DNA of 64,000 nucleotides, taken from assembly GCF_003097235.1 (NCBI RefSeq), contig NZ_QEQQ01000007.1, forward strand, positions 1 to 64,000. Direction: 5' to 3'. The position numbers and the translations under genes were made by a program. Numbering within the stretch: the stretch's first letter is position 1; each line of letters begins with the position of its first letter. Source of the DNA: Pseudomonas sp. CC120222-01a (GTDB taxonomy: Bacteria; Pseudomonadota; Gammaproteobacteria; Pseudomonadales; Pseudomonadaceae). The notes under the pieces are model-generated. The model ran no database searches and was not told where the DNA came from. It saw only the letters and a list, made by a program, of their open reading frames with translations. Of the stretch, positions 49,628 through 57,538 are shown in pieces.

Positions 49628-49930
49628 TTGAGCACCAAGTACCCCTACACCGCCACCGTGACCATCAGCGCCGAAGACCGCGGCGGTGACACCGAAGCCT
49701 CGGAAAACCCAGGCATGCGCGTCGGTCTGGAAGCGGTAACCGAAACCCTGAAGAAGGTGCATTTCGTCGGTACGCTCGCGGCCCCCGAGAAAACCGCCAC
49801 GCACATCTGCGTGACCCTGGAGAACGGCCTGACCTACTACGGCCCGATCGTCAACGGCCACGCCGAACTCGAAGGCGGCTGGATCGCCTTCGAGTCCGAC
49901 ATGCTCACCCCTGAAGAACTGGGCCTGTAA
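49628..49930 (+). CDS. Conserved hypothetical protein (100 aa)
   Basis: 100 aa, probably starting at TTG 49628 with GAGG nine bases upstream (MSTKYPYTATVTISAEDRGG). Beta-rich soluble protein without signal peptide or membrane segment; middle part VHFVGTLAAPEKTATHICVT. Convergent with the aminotransferase, three bases apart. I do not recognise the family. Confidence 0.7.
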   Translation: MSTKYPYTATVTISAEDRGGDTEASENPGMRVGLEAVTETLKKVHFVGTLAAPEKTATHICVTLENGLTYYGPIVNGHAELEGGWIAFESDMLTPEELGL

Positions 49931-49933
49931 GCC

Positions 49934-51184
49934 TCAGCTCAGTTCAGCCAGGCACTGCTCGAAGATATCCAGCCCTTCCTCGAGCACTTCGGCCTCGATG
50001 GTCAGCGGTGCCAGCAGGCGAATGATGTGCCGCGCCTTGCCGCTGGGCATCAGCAGCAGCCCCTTGGACCGCGCCGCTTCCATCACCTTGGCCAACTGGG
50101 CTGGTGCCGGGCTGCCATCGGCATTGACGAACTCGATGCCACGCATGGCGCCGGTGCCGGTCAGGCGGCCGATGTACGGGCTCAGGTTCGAGGCCTTCCA
50201 CCGGGCGTGGCGGCTAACGATCGCTTGCTCCTGGCGTTCACCCCAAGTGGCAACGTTGTCGTCGGTCATCTGTGCCAGGCTCGCCAGCGCCGCCGCGCAG
50301 GCGATCGGGTTGCCCGAATAGGTCCCACCCAGGCCGCCCTTGGGCAGTGCCGCCAGCAAGTCCTGACGCCCGACCACGGCGCCCAGCGGCATGCCGCCGG
50401 CGATGCTCTTGGCCAGTAACAGCAAATCCGGTTCGATGCCTAAGCGTGGGAAAGCGAAACGCTGGCCGGTACGGCCGAAACCGGACTGGATCTCGTCGAT
50501 GATGATCAGGATCCCGCGCTCGTCGCAGAAGCGCCGCAGTGCCTGGGCAAACGCTGGGTCAAGGGCCAGGAAGCCGCCTTCGCCTTGCACCGGTTCGAAG
50601 ATGAACGCCGCCACGTCCTCCACCGCCAATTCGACGCTGAACAGGCGGTCCATGGCCTTGAGCGCCTGCTCGCAGGTGACGCCGGTATCGGCGCTGGGGT
50701 AGGGCAAGTGGTACACCGGCCCCGGCAGTTCACCGACCTTTTGCTTGTACGGCGCGACCTTGCCGTTGAGGTTCAGGGTGGCCAGGGTGCGGCCGTGGAA
50801 GCCGCCGTCGAAGGCGATGATGGCGCGTTTGCCAGTGGCGGCGCGTGCAACTTTCAGGGCGTTTTCCGCCGCTTCAGCGCCGCTGTTGGTGAGCATGCCG
50901 GCCAGCGGGTAGCTGACCGGGACGAACTGGCGCAGGCGCTCCATCAATTCCAGGTACGGGCCATGGGGCGCAGCGTTGAAGGCATAGTGGGTCAGGCGGC
51001 TGGCCTGGGCCTGGATGGCCTCGACCACGGCCGGGTTGCAGTGGCCCAGGTTGAGCACGCCGATACCGCCGACAAAGTCGATGTAACGTTTGCCGTCGGT
51101 ATCCCAGACTTCGGCATTACGGCCATGGGAAAGTGTGATCGGATGAACGATGGCAATGGATTGGCTGATACTTTCCAGATTCAT
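49934..51184 (-). CDS. gabT: 4-aminobutyrate (omega-amino acid) aminotransferase, class III
   Basis: 416 aa PLP enzyme transferring an amino group from GABA or related omega-amino acids to 2-oxoglutarate. PLP lysine in LLLLAKSIAGGMPLGAVVG (about 267), PLP phosphate site NSGAEAAENALKVARAATG (about 105), and IIIDEIQSGFGRTG with the ring-stacking Asp. ATG 51184 is used; a GTG two codons earlier is also plausible. The LysR gene 100 bases upstream on the same strand and the GabP-like permease beyond it suggest a GABA/omega-amino-acid locus. A true gabT elsewhere is possible, so exact substrate is uncertain. Confidence 0.88.
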   Translation of the reverse strand: MNLESISQSIAIVHPITLSHGRNAEVWDTDGKRYIDFVGGIGVLNLGHCNPAVVEAIQAQASRLTHYAFNAAPHGPYLELMERLRQFVPVSYPLAGMLTNSGAEAAENALKVARAATGKRAIIAFDGGFHGRTLATLNLNGKVAPYKQKVGELPGPVYHLPYPSADTGVTCEQALKAMDRLFSVELAVEDVAAFIFEPVQGEGGFLALDPAFAQALRRFCDERGILIIIDEIQSGFGRTGQRFAFPRLGIEPDLLLLAKSIAGGMPLGAVVGRQDLLAALPKGGLGGTYSGNPIACAAALASLAQMTDDNVATWGERQEQAIVSRHARWKASNLSPYIGRLTGTGAMRGIEFVNADGSPAPAQLAKVMEAARSKGLLLMPSGKARHIIRLLAPLTIEAEVLEEGLDIFEQCLAELS

Positions 51185-51286
51185 GGGCACGCGGACCTTG
51201 TTCGAGTTTCTTAATATCCAAGCGCGCCGCGGTATTATTCCGCAAACGAATTATTCGATTGCGATCATTCCCTGGATTCGCGAACT

Positions 51287-52186
51287 CTAGCGGTCGTCCT
51301 CGGCCGCCCGCTCGCGGATCCACTGCACGAAGGCCTTGACCTTGGGCACTTCGGCAGCATGTTCGGCGTGGGCGATGAAGTGCCGGCCATTGCTCGCCAC
51401 CGGGTGGTCCCAGGCCACCACCAGCTTGCCTTCGCTCAGTTCTTCGGCCACCAGGTAGCGCGGAATCAGGGCAATGCCACAGCCGGCGATGGCGGCGCGG
51501 ATGCACAGGTAGAACGTGTCGAAGCGCGGCCCGTGGTAGCTGTTCTGGCTGTGCAAGCCCAACCCCAGGAACCACTCGTGCCAAGCCTCCGGCCGTGATG
51601 CGCACTGCAGCAGCCGGTGTTCGGTGAGCGCCTCGGCGCTGTCGAAACGGTGCCGGGCCAGCAGCTCGGGTGCGCACACCGGCACTACCTCCTCGCTGAA
51701 CAACTCGATGCAGGTGGCCCCCGGCCAGGTGCCCTGGCCGAAGAAAAAGGCGATATCGGCCTTGGCCTGCACCAGGTCGAATGGCTCCAGTTCGTTGCGG
51801 ATGTCCAGGTGGATGCGCGGGTGGCGGTCGCCGAAGCCCTTGAGCCTGGGCACCAGCCAGCGCGCACCGAAGGTTGGCTGGGTGGCGATGCGCAGCACCT
51901 CGGTCTCGTCACCGTAGCTGAGGATGTAGCGGCTGGAGATGTCGATCTGGGTGAGGATCTTGTTCACTTCGGTGAGGTACAGCGCGCCGGCCGGGGTCAG
52001 GTGCAGGCGCCGGCGAATACGCTGGAACAGCGAATGCGACAGCATGTCCTCGAGCTGCGCGACCTGTTTGCTGACGGCACTCTGGGTCAGGTGCAGCTCC
52101 TGTGCTGCACGGGTGAAGCTCAGGTGTCGGGCGGCGGCTTCGAAGCACTGCAGGGCGGTGGTCGAGGGCATCAGGCGTTTGGACAT
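51287..52186 (-). CDS. LysR-family regulator (GcvA-like)
   Basis: 299 aa. N-terminal HTH: TTALQCFEAAARHLSFTRAA then LHLTQSAVSKQVAQLEDMLS, the GcvA/AmpR subtype. Effector domain includes LRIATQPTFGARWLVPRLKG. Lies between the aminotransferase and the divergent permease, so it probably controls one or both. The permease leader between them (267 bases) would hold its operator; a T-N11-A site was not confidently located. Confidence 0.88.
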   Translation of the reverse strand: MSKRLMPSTTALQCFEAAARHLSFTRAAQELHLTQSAVSKQVAQLEDMLSHSLFQRIRRRLHLTPAGALYLTEVNKILTQIDISSRYILSYGDETEVLRIATQPTFGARWLVPRLKGFGDRHPRIHLDIRNELEPFDLVQAKADIAFFFGQGTWPGATCIELFSEEVVPVCAPELLARHRFDSAEALTEHRLLQCASRPEAWHEWFLGLGLHSQNSYHGPRFDTFYLCIRAAIAGCGIALIPRYLVAEELSEGKLVVAWDHPVASNGRHFIAHAEHAAEVPKVKAFVQWIRERAAEDDR

Positions 52187-52348
52187 GGCAGGCGCGTACC
52201 GAGCAAAAAAGGATGAAGTTCATTCCGTATTGGAATCATGTGCTTCGAAAAGGTCGTTTGTTGACCTCGCCCTATAGATTAATACTGACCTCGATCAACG
52301 ATTACAACCGGTACGGCGAAGAGGAGGTAACGGCGCGACCGGCGACAT

Positions 52349-52477
52349 AAAACAACAACAACGAGCAATACGACCTACCCGACTTCTGCTCCAACTTTTC
52401 AGCCGACGACGGCATTCAAACCGCACGCCGGCCGACCCATTCGAGGGTTCTTCATGGCTTCGCTACACAACAACAAA
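52349..52477 (+). promoter_or_regulatory. Crc/Hfq-type CA motifs in the gabP leader and start
   Basis: AAAACAACAACAAC at 52349-52362, about 90 bases before the start codon, and ACAACAACAAA at 52467-52477, codons 5-8 of gabP, both match the A-rich AANAANAA motif bound by Hfq with Crc. Such sites near the start codon block translation during growth on preferred carbon sources in Pseudomonas. Function is inferred from the motif. Confidence 0.6.
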
Positions 52478-53836
52478 CAGCGTTCCTTGCAGCACGGCCT
52501 GACCTCGCGTCAGGTGTCCATGATTTCCATTGCCGGCATCATCGGTGCCGGCCTCTTCATCGGTTCTTCCAACGCCATCGCGACGGCGGGCCCAGCCATT
52601 CTCATCTCCTACGCCATGACCGGCCTGCTGGTGCTGCTGGTGATGCGCATGCTGGGGGAAATGGCCATCGCCAACCCCAACAGCGGCTCGTTCTCCACCT
52701 ACGCCTCCGAAGCCATCGGCCCCTGGGCAGGCTTTACCATCGGCTGGCTGTACTGGTGGTTCTGGGTGCTGATCATCCCGGTCGAGGCCATCGCCGGTGC
52801 AGACATCCTGCATGCCTACTTCCCGGGCGTGCCGTCCTGGCTGTTCGCCTTCCTGATCATGGTCGTGCTGTCGGGCAGCAACCTGGTCAGCGTGAAGAAC
52901 TTCGGCGCGTTCGAGTACTGGTTCGCGCTGGTCAAGGTGGTTGCGATCATCGCCTTCATCGCGGTCTGCAGCCTGGCCGTGTTCGGCTTCTGGCCGCTGG
53001 CCGAGGTGTCCGGCATCAGCCGCCTGTGGGACAACGGCGGGTTCATGCCCAACGGTTTCGGCACCGTGCTCGGTGGCGTGCTGATCACCATCTTCTCGTT
53101 CTTCGGCGCCGAGATCGTCACCATCGCCGCCGACGAGACCGCCAACCCGAAAGACAAGATCCGCCGTGCCACCAACCTGGTGGTGTACCGCATCGCGATC
53201 TTCTACCTCGCATCGATCTTCCTGGTGGTGTCGCTGGTGGCCTGGAACGACCCGAGCCTGAAAGCGGTAGGCTCGTTCCAGCGCGTGCTGGAAGTGCTCA
53301 ACGTGCCGGGCGCCAAGTTGCTGGTCGACCTGGTGGTGCTGGTGGCGGTGACCAGTTGCATGAACTCCGGCCTCTACACGGCTTCGCGGATGCTCTATTC
53401 GCTGGGTGCCCGTGGCCAGGCGCTGAGCATGACCAAGCGCATTTCCGGTGCTGGCGTGCCGACCGTGGCGGTGATCCTCTCGACCCTGGCCGGCTTCGTC
53501 GGTTGCTTCGTCAACTATGTGCTGCCGGGCAAGGTCTTCGGTTTCCTGCTGTCCACCACGGGCGCCATCGCCTTGCTGGTGTACCTGGTGATCGCCGTGT
53601 CGCAACTGCGCATGCGTGCCCGTGCCGAGCGTGAAGGGCGCCCGCTGGAACTGAAGATGTGGCTGTTCCCGTGGCTGACCTGGCTGGTGATCGGCACCAT
53701 CGTCATGGTCCTGGGCTACATGCTGTTCAGCGATGCCTACCGCTACGAGACGCTGATGACCGCTGGTGTGACCCTGTTTATCCTGCTGGTCTCGCTGACC
53801 CAGAAGAGCGGAAAGGTGGTTGCCCAGACCGCTTGA
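52454..53836 (+). CDS. gabP: GabP-like amino acid permease (APC superfamily)
   Basis: 460 aa, twelve membrane helices. N-terminal QHGLTSRQVSMISIAGIIGA and GLFIGSSNAIATAGPAILIS are hallmarks of the amino acid transporter branch with GabP, AroP and ProY; FSFFGAEIVTIAADETANP is the consensus amphipathic region. GABA is the likely substrate given the aminotransferase, but other amino acids are possible. GAGGG lies six bases before the ATG. Confidence 0.88.
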   Translation: MASLHNNKQRSLQHGLTSRQVSMISIAGIIGAGLFIGSSNAIATAGPAILISYAMTGLLVLLVMRMLGEMAIANPNSGSFSTYASEAIGPWAGFTIGWLYWWFWVLIIPVEAIAGADILHAYFPGVPSWLFAFLIMVVLSGSNLVSVKNFGAFEYWFALVKVVAIIAFIAVCSLAVFGFWPLAEVSGISRLWDNGGFMPNGFGTVLGGVLITIFSFFGAEIVTIAADETANPKDKIRRATNLVVYRIAIFYLASIFLVVSLVAWNDPSLKAVGSFQRVLEVLNVPGAKLLVDLVVLVAVTSCMNSGLYTASRMLYSLGARGQALSMTKRISGAGVPTVAVILSTLAGFVGCFVNYVLPGKVFGFLLSTTGAIALLVYLVIAVSQLRMRARAEREGRPLELKMWLFPWLTWLVIGTIVMVLGYMLFSDAYRYETLMTAGVTLFILLVSLTQKSGKVVAQTA

Positions 53837-53888
53837 GGGTGGTGCTTTGATTTGGGGCGTTCGCCTTGGGTTTTGTGGCGTCTGTGAG

Positions 53889-54200
53889 ATCGAGCGCCGC
53901 CCGCGCGGCGCATCGCGGGCAAGTCGGATCGCCGCACCGCCGCTCCCACATCTGTTTCGGGCCAGTTAGTCCTGTGCCGCCAACAGGATCCGCCTTGGTG
54001 CCTGACTGGAGACCGATGATAAGCAGTTGCGCGCATGACTGGAGATAGATGGAGCGGCATCAGCGCCCACCGAGATGCATTGCCATGCCAACAAGGCGGT
54101 CCCTGTTGGCTTCACAGGAGCGATTGGCCCGAAACAGATGTGGGAGCGGCGGTGCGGCGATCCGACTTGCCCGCGATGCGCCGCGCGGGCGGCGCTCGAT
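53889..54200. repeat. 312-bp inverted-repeat element (perfect 76-bp terminal arms)
   Basis: Left arm 53889-53964 and right arm 54125-54200 are exact reverse complements over 76 bases (atcgagcgccgcccgcgcgg... to ...tctgtttcgggcca). A second, imperfect pair lies inside: 53971-53997 with 54092-54118. The middle carries a direct repeat tgactggaga (about 54003 and 54036). It has no transposase; frames read through it are artefacts. It makes up most of the 514-base gap between gabP and the GST gene; nothing else was seen there. Confidence 0.88.
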
Positions 54201-54350
54201 TTCCGCACCACCAAAAAAGCCAAGACAGGCGTCTGTAAGACACAGAAGAGCTCAAGGCGCACGGCCAGGCCAGCTGATCAACGGCGGGTGATGGTCAGCC
54301 AGCCGGGATGTCTCTACAGTGACGGTTCCCATTCAAGCCCAAGGTTGACC

Positions 54351-55046
54351 ATGACCGATCTGAGCGCTTTCCCCATCACCCGTAAATGGCCCGCGAAGCA
54401 TCCCGAGCGCCTGCAGCTGTACTCGCTGCCCACGCCCAACGGCGTCAAGGTGTCGATCATGCTGGAGGAGATCGGCCTGGCCTACGAGCCGCACAAGGTC
54501 AGCTTCGACAACGATGACCAGCTGAGCCCCGAATTCATCTCGCTCAGCGCCAACAACAAGATCCCGGCGATCCTCGACCCCAACGGCCCGGGCGGCCAGC
54601 CGCTGGCGTTGTTCGAGTCGGGGGCGATCCTGCAGTACCTGGCGGAAAAGAGCGGGCAGCTGCTGAGCCAGGACCCGGCCCAGCGCTACCAGGCCCTGCA
54701 GTGGCTGATGTTCCAGATGGGCGGCATCGGGCCGATGTTCGGCCAGGTTGGCTTCTTCCACTTCTTTGCCGGCAAGGAATACGAAGACAAGCGCCCGCGC
54801 GACCGTTACGTCAACGAATCGAAGCGCTTGCTGGGTGTGCTGGACCGGCACCTGCAAGGGCGCGAGTGGATGGTCGATGAATACAGCATCGCCGACATCG
54901 CCATCTTCCCCTGGGTGCGCAACCTGGTGGAGCGCTACAACGCCCGCGAGCTGGTGGGCTTCGATGCGTTCCAGGAAGTGCAGCGGGTGTTGGCCAAGTT
55001 CCTTGAGCGGCCCGCCGTGCAGCGTGGCCTGAAAATCCCCGCCTGA
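54351..55046 (+). CDS. Glutathione S-transferase, YfcG/Ure2-like
   Basis: 231 aa. N-terminal thioredoxin-fold domain: LQLYSLPTPNGVKVSIMLEE and SANNKIPAILDPNGPGGQPL, with ALFESGAILQYLAEK for the glutathione site. C-terminal helical domain from about 105. The TPNG and NNKIPAI patterns place it with YfcG-like (nu-class) enzymes that show disulfide reductase or peroxidase activity more than conjugation. ATG 54351 is the natural start; the longer frame upstream runs into the 312-bp repeat. Confidence 0.88.
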   Translation: MTDLSAFPITRKWPAKHPERLQLYSLPTPNGVKVSIMLEEIGLAYEPHKVSFDNDDQLSPEFISLSANNKIPAILDPNGPGGQPLALFESGAILQYLAEKSGQLLSQDPAQRYQALQWLMFQMGGIGPMFGQVGFFHFFAGKEYEDKRPRDRYVNESKRLLGVLDRHLQGREWMVDEYSIADIAIFPWVRNLVERYNARELVGFDAFQEVQRVLAKFLERPAVQRGLKIPA

Positions 55047-55078
55047 ATCAGCTCACGCCACTTCCTGCAGGTGCGGCC

Positions 55079-55197
55079 TTTGTGGGAGCGGCCTTGCGTC
55101 GCGAAAGGGCTGCGAAGCAGCCCCCAGCGATATGTAATGGTGCAGAAATCCTGGGGCCGCTTCGCGCCCCTTTCGCGACGCAAGGCCGCTCCCGCAA
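55079..55197. repeat. REP inverted pair (ctttcgcgac type)
   Basis: Left arm about 55079-55127 (tgtgggagcggccttgcgtc...) and right arm about 55151-55197 (...gacgcaaggccgctcccgca) with a few mismatches. This is the aaggccgctccc/cctttcgcgac subtype also found at 60104-60211. It lies between convergent GST and pit genes. Confidence 0.88.
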
Positions 55198-55215
55198 AAA
55201 AGCGTTCATTCCGGA

Positions 55216-56832
55216 TCAGAAAATCTGGCTTAGCAGCCAGTACAGACTCCCGGCCAACAGCATCGCCGCCGGCAGGGTCAGCACCCAGGCCATCAGCAGG
55301 TTGATCAGCGTGCGCTTCTGGATCCCCGAACCGTTGGCGACCATGGCACCGGCCACCCCCGAGCTCAGCACGTGGGTGGTCGACACCGGCAGCCCGAACA
55401 TGTCCGCCGCACCGATGGTGCACATGGCGACCACTTCCGCCGAAGCCCCCTGGGCGTAGCTCAGGTGGGTCTTGCCGATCTTCTCGCCCACCGTCACCAC
55501 GATACGCTTCCAGCCGACCATGGTGCCCAGGCCCAAGGCGATGGCCACGGCCACCTTGACCCACAACGGGATGTAGCGGGTGGCATCGTCCAGCTGCGTC
55601 TTGAACAACAGCACATGGCTGCGGGTGTCGGCGTCGAACGCCACCAGCTGTTTCTTCTCGATCAGGCGGATGGTTTCGCTGGTCAGGTACATGTCGTTGC
55701 GCACGTTGGCCATGGCTTCGGCTGGCACGCGCTTCAGTGAGCCATAGCCCTTGACCTGGTCACCGATCATGCCGGTCAGCGCGGCGAGTGCCGGTACCAG
55801 CTGCGGGTTGGCCTTGGGCTCGGCGATGAATGCGGTCAGCGCCTGGCGCGGGTCGGCGGGGGCCGGCCCGGGCGCCGTGTTTACCAGTGCCTGGCGGGTC
55901 ACTTCGGCAACGGCGGAGAACTGCAGCGCCTGCTCGCTGGGCATGGTCTTGTTCAGGGCATAGGCCATCGGCAGGGTGCCGACCAGGATCAGCATGATCA
56001 GGCCCATGCCTTTCTGCCCGTCATTGGAACCATGGGCAAACGATACGCCGGTGCAAGTCAGGATCAGAATGCCGCGGATCCACCACGGCGGGGGCGTGCG
56101 GCCTTCAGGTGCCTGATACAGCGCCTTGCGCTTGACCAGCGCGCGCAGCGCCAGCAGCAACAAGGCGGCGCAGGCAAAGCCGATCAGCGGCGAGAACAGC
56201 AGGGCATAACCCACCTTGCTGGCCTGGCTCCAGTCGACCCCGCTGGTACCGTCGCGCCCGTGCATCAGCGCGTTGGCCACGCCGACACCGATGATCGAGC
56301 CGATCAGGGTGTGTGAAGAGGACGCTGGCAACCCCAGCCACCAAGTGCCGAGGTTCCAGATGATCGCCGCCAGCAGCAAGGCGAAGACCATGGCGAAGCC
56401 AGCCGAAGAACCGACCTGTAGAATCAGCTCGGCCGGCAGCAGGGCAATGATGCCGAACGCCACTGCGCCGCTGGAAAGCAGTACGCCCAGAAAGTTGCAC
56501 AGCCCGGACCACACGACCGCAACCGGTGCCGGCAATGAATGGGTGTAGATCACCGTGGCCACCGCGTTGGCGGTATCATGGAAGCCGTTGACGAATTCGA
56601 ATCCCAGGGCGATCAGCAGCGCCAGGCCCAGCAGCAGAAAGGGCGTGACGGTGGTGATCACCGTACCGCTGGCGACCACATCTTGTTTGAGGCTCCAGAC
56701 GGTGTAGGCGATGCCAGCCAGTAACAGGCCGAAGAACAGCACGAGGGTGGCGCGCCCGGGTTTGTGCGGAAACTGCGGGCGGGCATCGCTATGGGCCAGG
56801 GGCTGCTGGCTGGCCAGTGACGGGGTTGCCAT
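55216..56832 (-). CDS. pit: Low-affinity inorganic phosphate (PiT) transporter
   Basis: 538 aa, PiT/Pho-4 family. Two copies of the family signature: GFEFVNGFHDTANAVATVIY (about 90-105) and ISFAHGSND-like GVSFAHGSNDGQKGMG (about 275); C-terminal GADMFGLPVSTTHVLSSGV. A large soluble insert (about 310-440) lies between the halves. It imports metal-phosphate using the proton gradient. ATG 56832 (GGAG five bases upstream) is preferred over earlier frame starts. A possible ANR half-site lies upstream. Confidence 0.92.
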   Translation of the reverse strand: MATPSLASQQPLAHSDARPQFPHKPGRATLVLFFGLLLAGIAYTVWSLKQDVVASGTVITTVTPFLLLGLALLIALGFEFVNGFHDTANAVATVIYTHSLPAPVAVVWSGLCNFLGVLLSSGAVAFGIIALLPAELILQVGSSAGFAMVFALLLAAIIWNLGTWWLGLPASSSHTLIGSIIGVGVANALMHGRDGTSGVDWSQASKVGYALLFSPLIGFACAALLLLALRALVKRKALYQAPEGRTPPPWWIRGILILTCTGVSFAHGSNDGQKGMGLIMLILVGTLPMAYALNKTMPSEQALQFSAVAEVTRQALVNTAPGPAPADPRQALTAFIAEPKANPQLVPALAALTGMIGDQVKGYGSLKRVPAEAMANVRNDMYLTSETIRLIEKKQLVAFDADTRSHVLLFKTQLDDATRYIPLWVKVAVAIALGLGTMVGWKRIVVTVGEKIGKTHLSYAQGASAEVVAMCTIGAADMFGLPVSTTHVLSSGVAGAMVANGSGIQKRTLINLLMAWVLTLPAAMLLAGSLYWLLSQIF

Positions 56833-56894
56833 GGGGGCTCCGATTGGCGTCGGCGAGGGTGGCACTGAGCATAGAAACAATTCCTCACTTGGAT

Positions 56895-56908
56895 ATGACC
56901 TCGATCAA
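56895..56908. promoter_or_regulatory. Possible ANR-like site between pit and the GNAT gene
   Basis: ATGACCTCGATCAA has one perfect half (ATCAA) and a 3/5 half. On the minus strand TATGCT follows about 21 bases later, near class II spacing, before pit. A similar CTGACCTCGATCAA occurs at 52285-52298 before gabP. Weak evidence. Confidence 0.3.
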
Positions 56909-56953
56909 GGAATCACCTAGTCTCAGGACAGACGGTAGAGGCATGAGAACACC

Positions 56954-57430
56954 ATGATTCGCTGTAAACATGTCTACGACGAGATCGACGATGAAGATGG
57001 CCCGTGCCTGCTGGTCGCCGCGAGCGATGTCTGGCGCACCTTTGCTCGCGATCTGACGCGACGGGCGATGCTGCCCTATTACCGCGAGTTCGACCTGTTG
57101 TGGATCGAACAGGCGTTCGATGAAGCCTGGGGCTGGCGCGAGCAGTGGCTGGTGATGGAAGGGGAGACCGTGCTGGGTTTCTGCAGCCTCAGCCAGGACC
57201 GGCAGGCGTTGTTCATTCGCGAGTTGCACCTTTTGCCAGAGCAGCGTGGGCGCGGGGTGGGTAGCCAGGTGCTGGAGACGCTGGCCAGATGGGCGGCGCA
57301 GCGGCGGCTGCCGTTATTGAGGTTGATGGTGTTCAAGAGCAACCCGGCGCGGCAACTGTACCTGCGCCATGGGTTTGTCGAGATGGGGGAGGATGATTGT
57401 TTTGTGAGGATGCAGCGGGTCATTGGGTGA
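56954..57430 (+). CDS. GNAT-family N-acetyltransferase
   Basis: 158 aa. Acetyl-CoA site: LFIRELHLLPEQRGRGVGSQ (about 90-108, Q/RxxGxG/A) and LMVFKSNPARQLYLRHGFVE (about 125-143), typical GNAT motifs A and B. The first 15-20 residues, MIRCKHVYDEIDDEDGPCLL, look instead like the start of DUF488 proteins (IR.KRVY....DG.R.LV), which suggests a mosaic 5' end. Substrate unknown. Two ATGs are near; 56954 fits the reading frame. Confidence 0.8.
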   Translation: MIRCKHVYDEIDDEDGPCLLVAASDVWRTFARDLTRRAMLPYYREFDLLWIEQAFDEAWGWREQWLVMEGETVLGFCSLSQDRQALFIRELHLLPEQRGRGVGSQVLETLARWAAQRRLPLLRLMVFKSNPARQLYLRHGFVEMGEDDCFVRMQRVIG

Positions 57431-57438
57431 CCTGCACT

Positions 57439-57514
57439 GGCCTCTTCGCGGGGCAAGCCCGCGCCTACAGACCCTGCGTATCGCTGTAGAGCGGGCTTGC
57501 CCCGCGAAGAGGCC
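57439..57514. repeat. REP inverted pair
   Basis: Arms 57439-57469 (ggcctcttcgcggggcaagcc...) and 57485-57514 (...gcttgccccgcgaagaggcc). Between the convergent GNAT and algG-like genes; expected bidirectional terminator. Confidence 0.88.
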
Positions 57515-57538
57515 GGTGAAGTCAATGCAAGCAATGGA

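Noticed and set aside
53743..54262. Short Arg/Ala-rich frames across the 312-bp inverted repeat
   Set aside because: They mirror each other because of the inverted repeat; no ribosome sites or domains.
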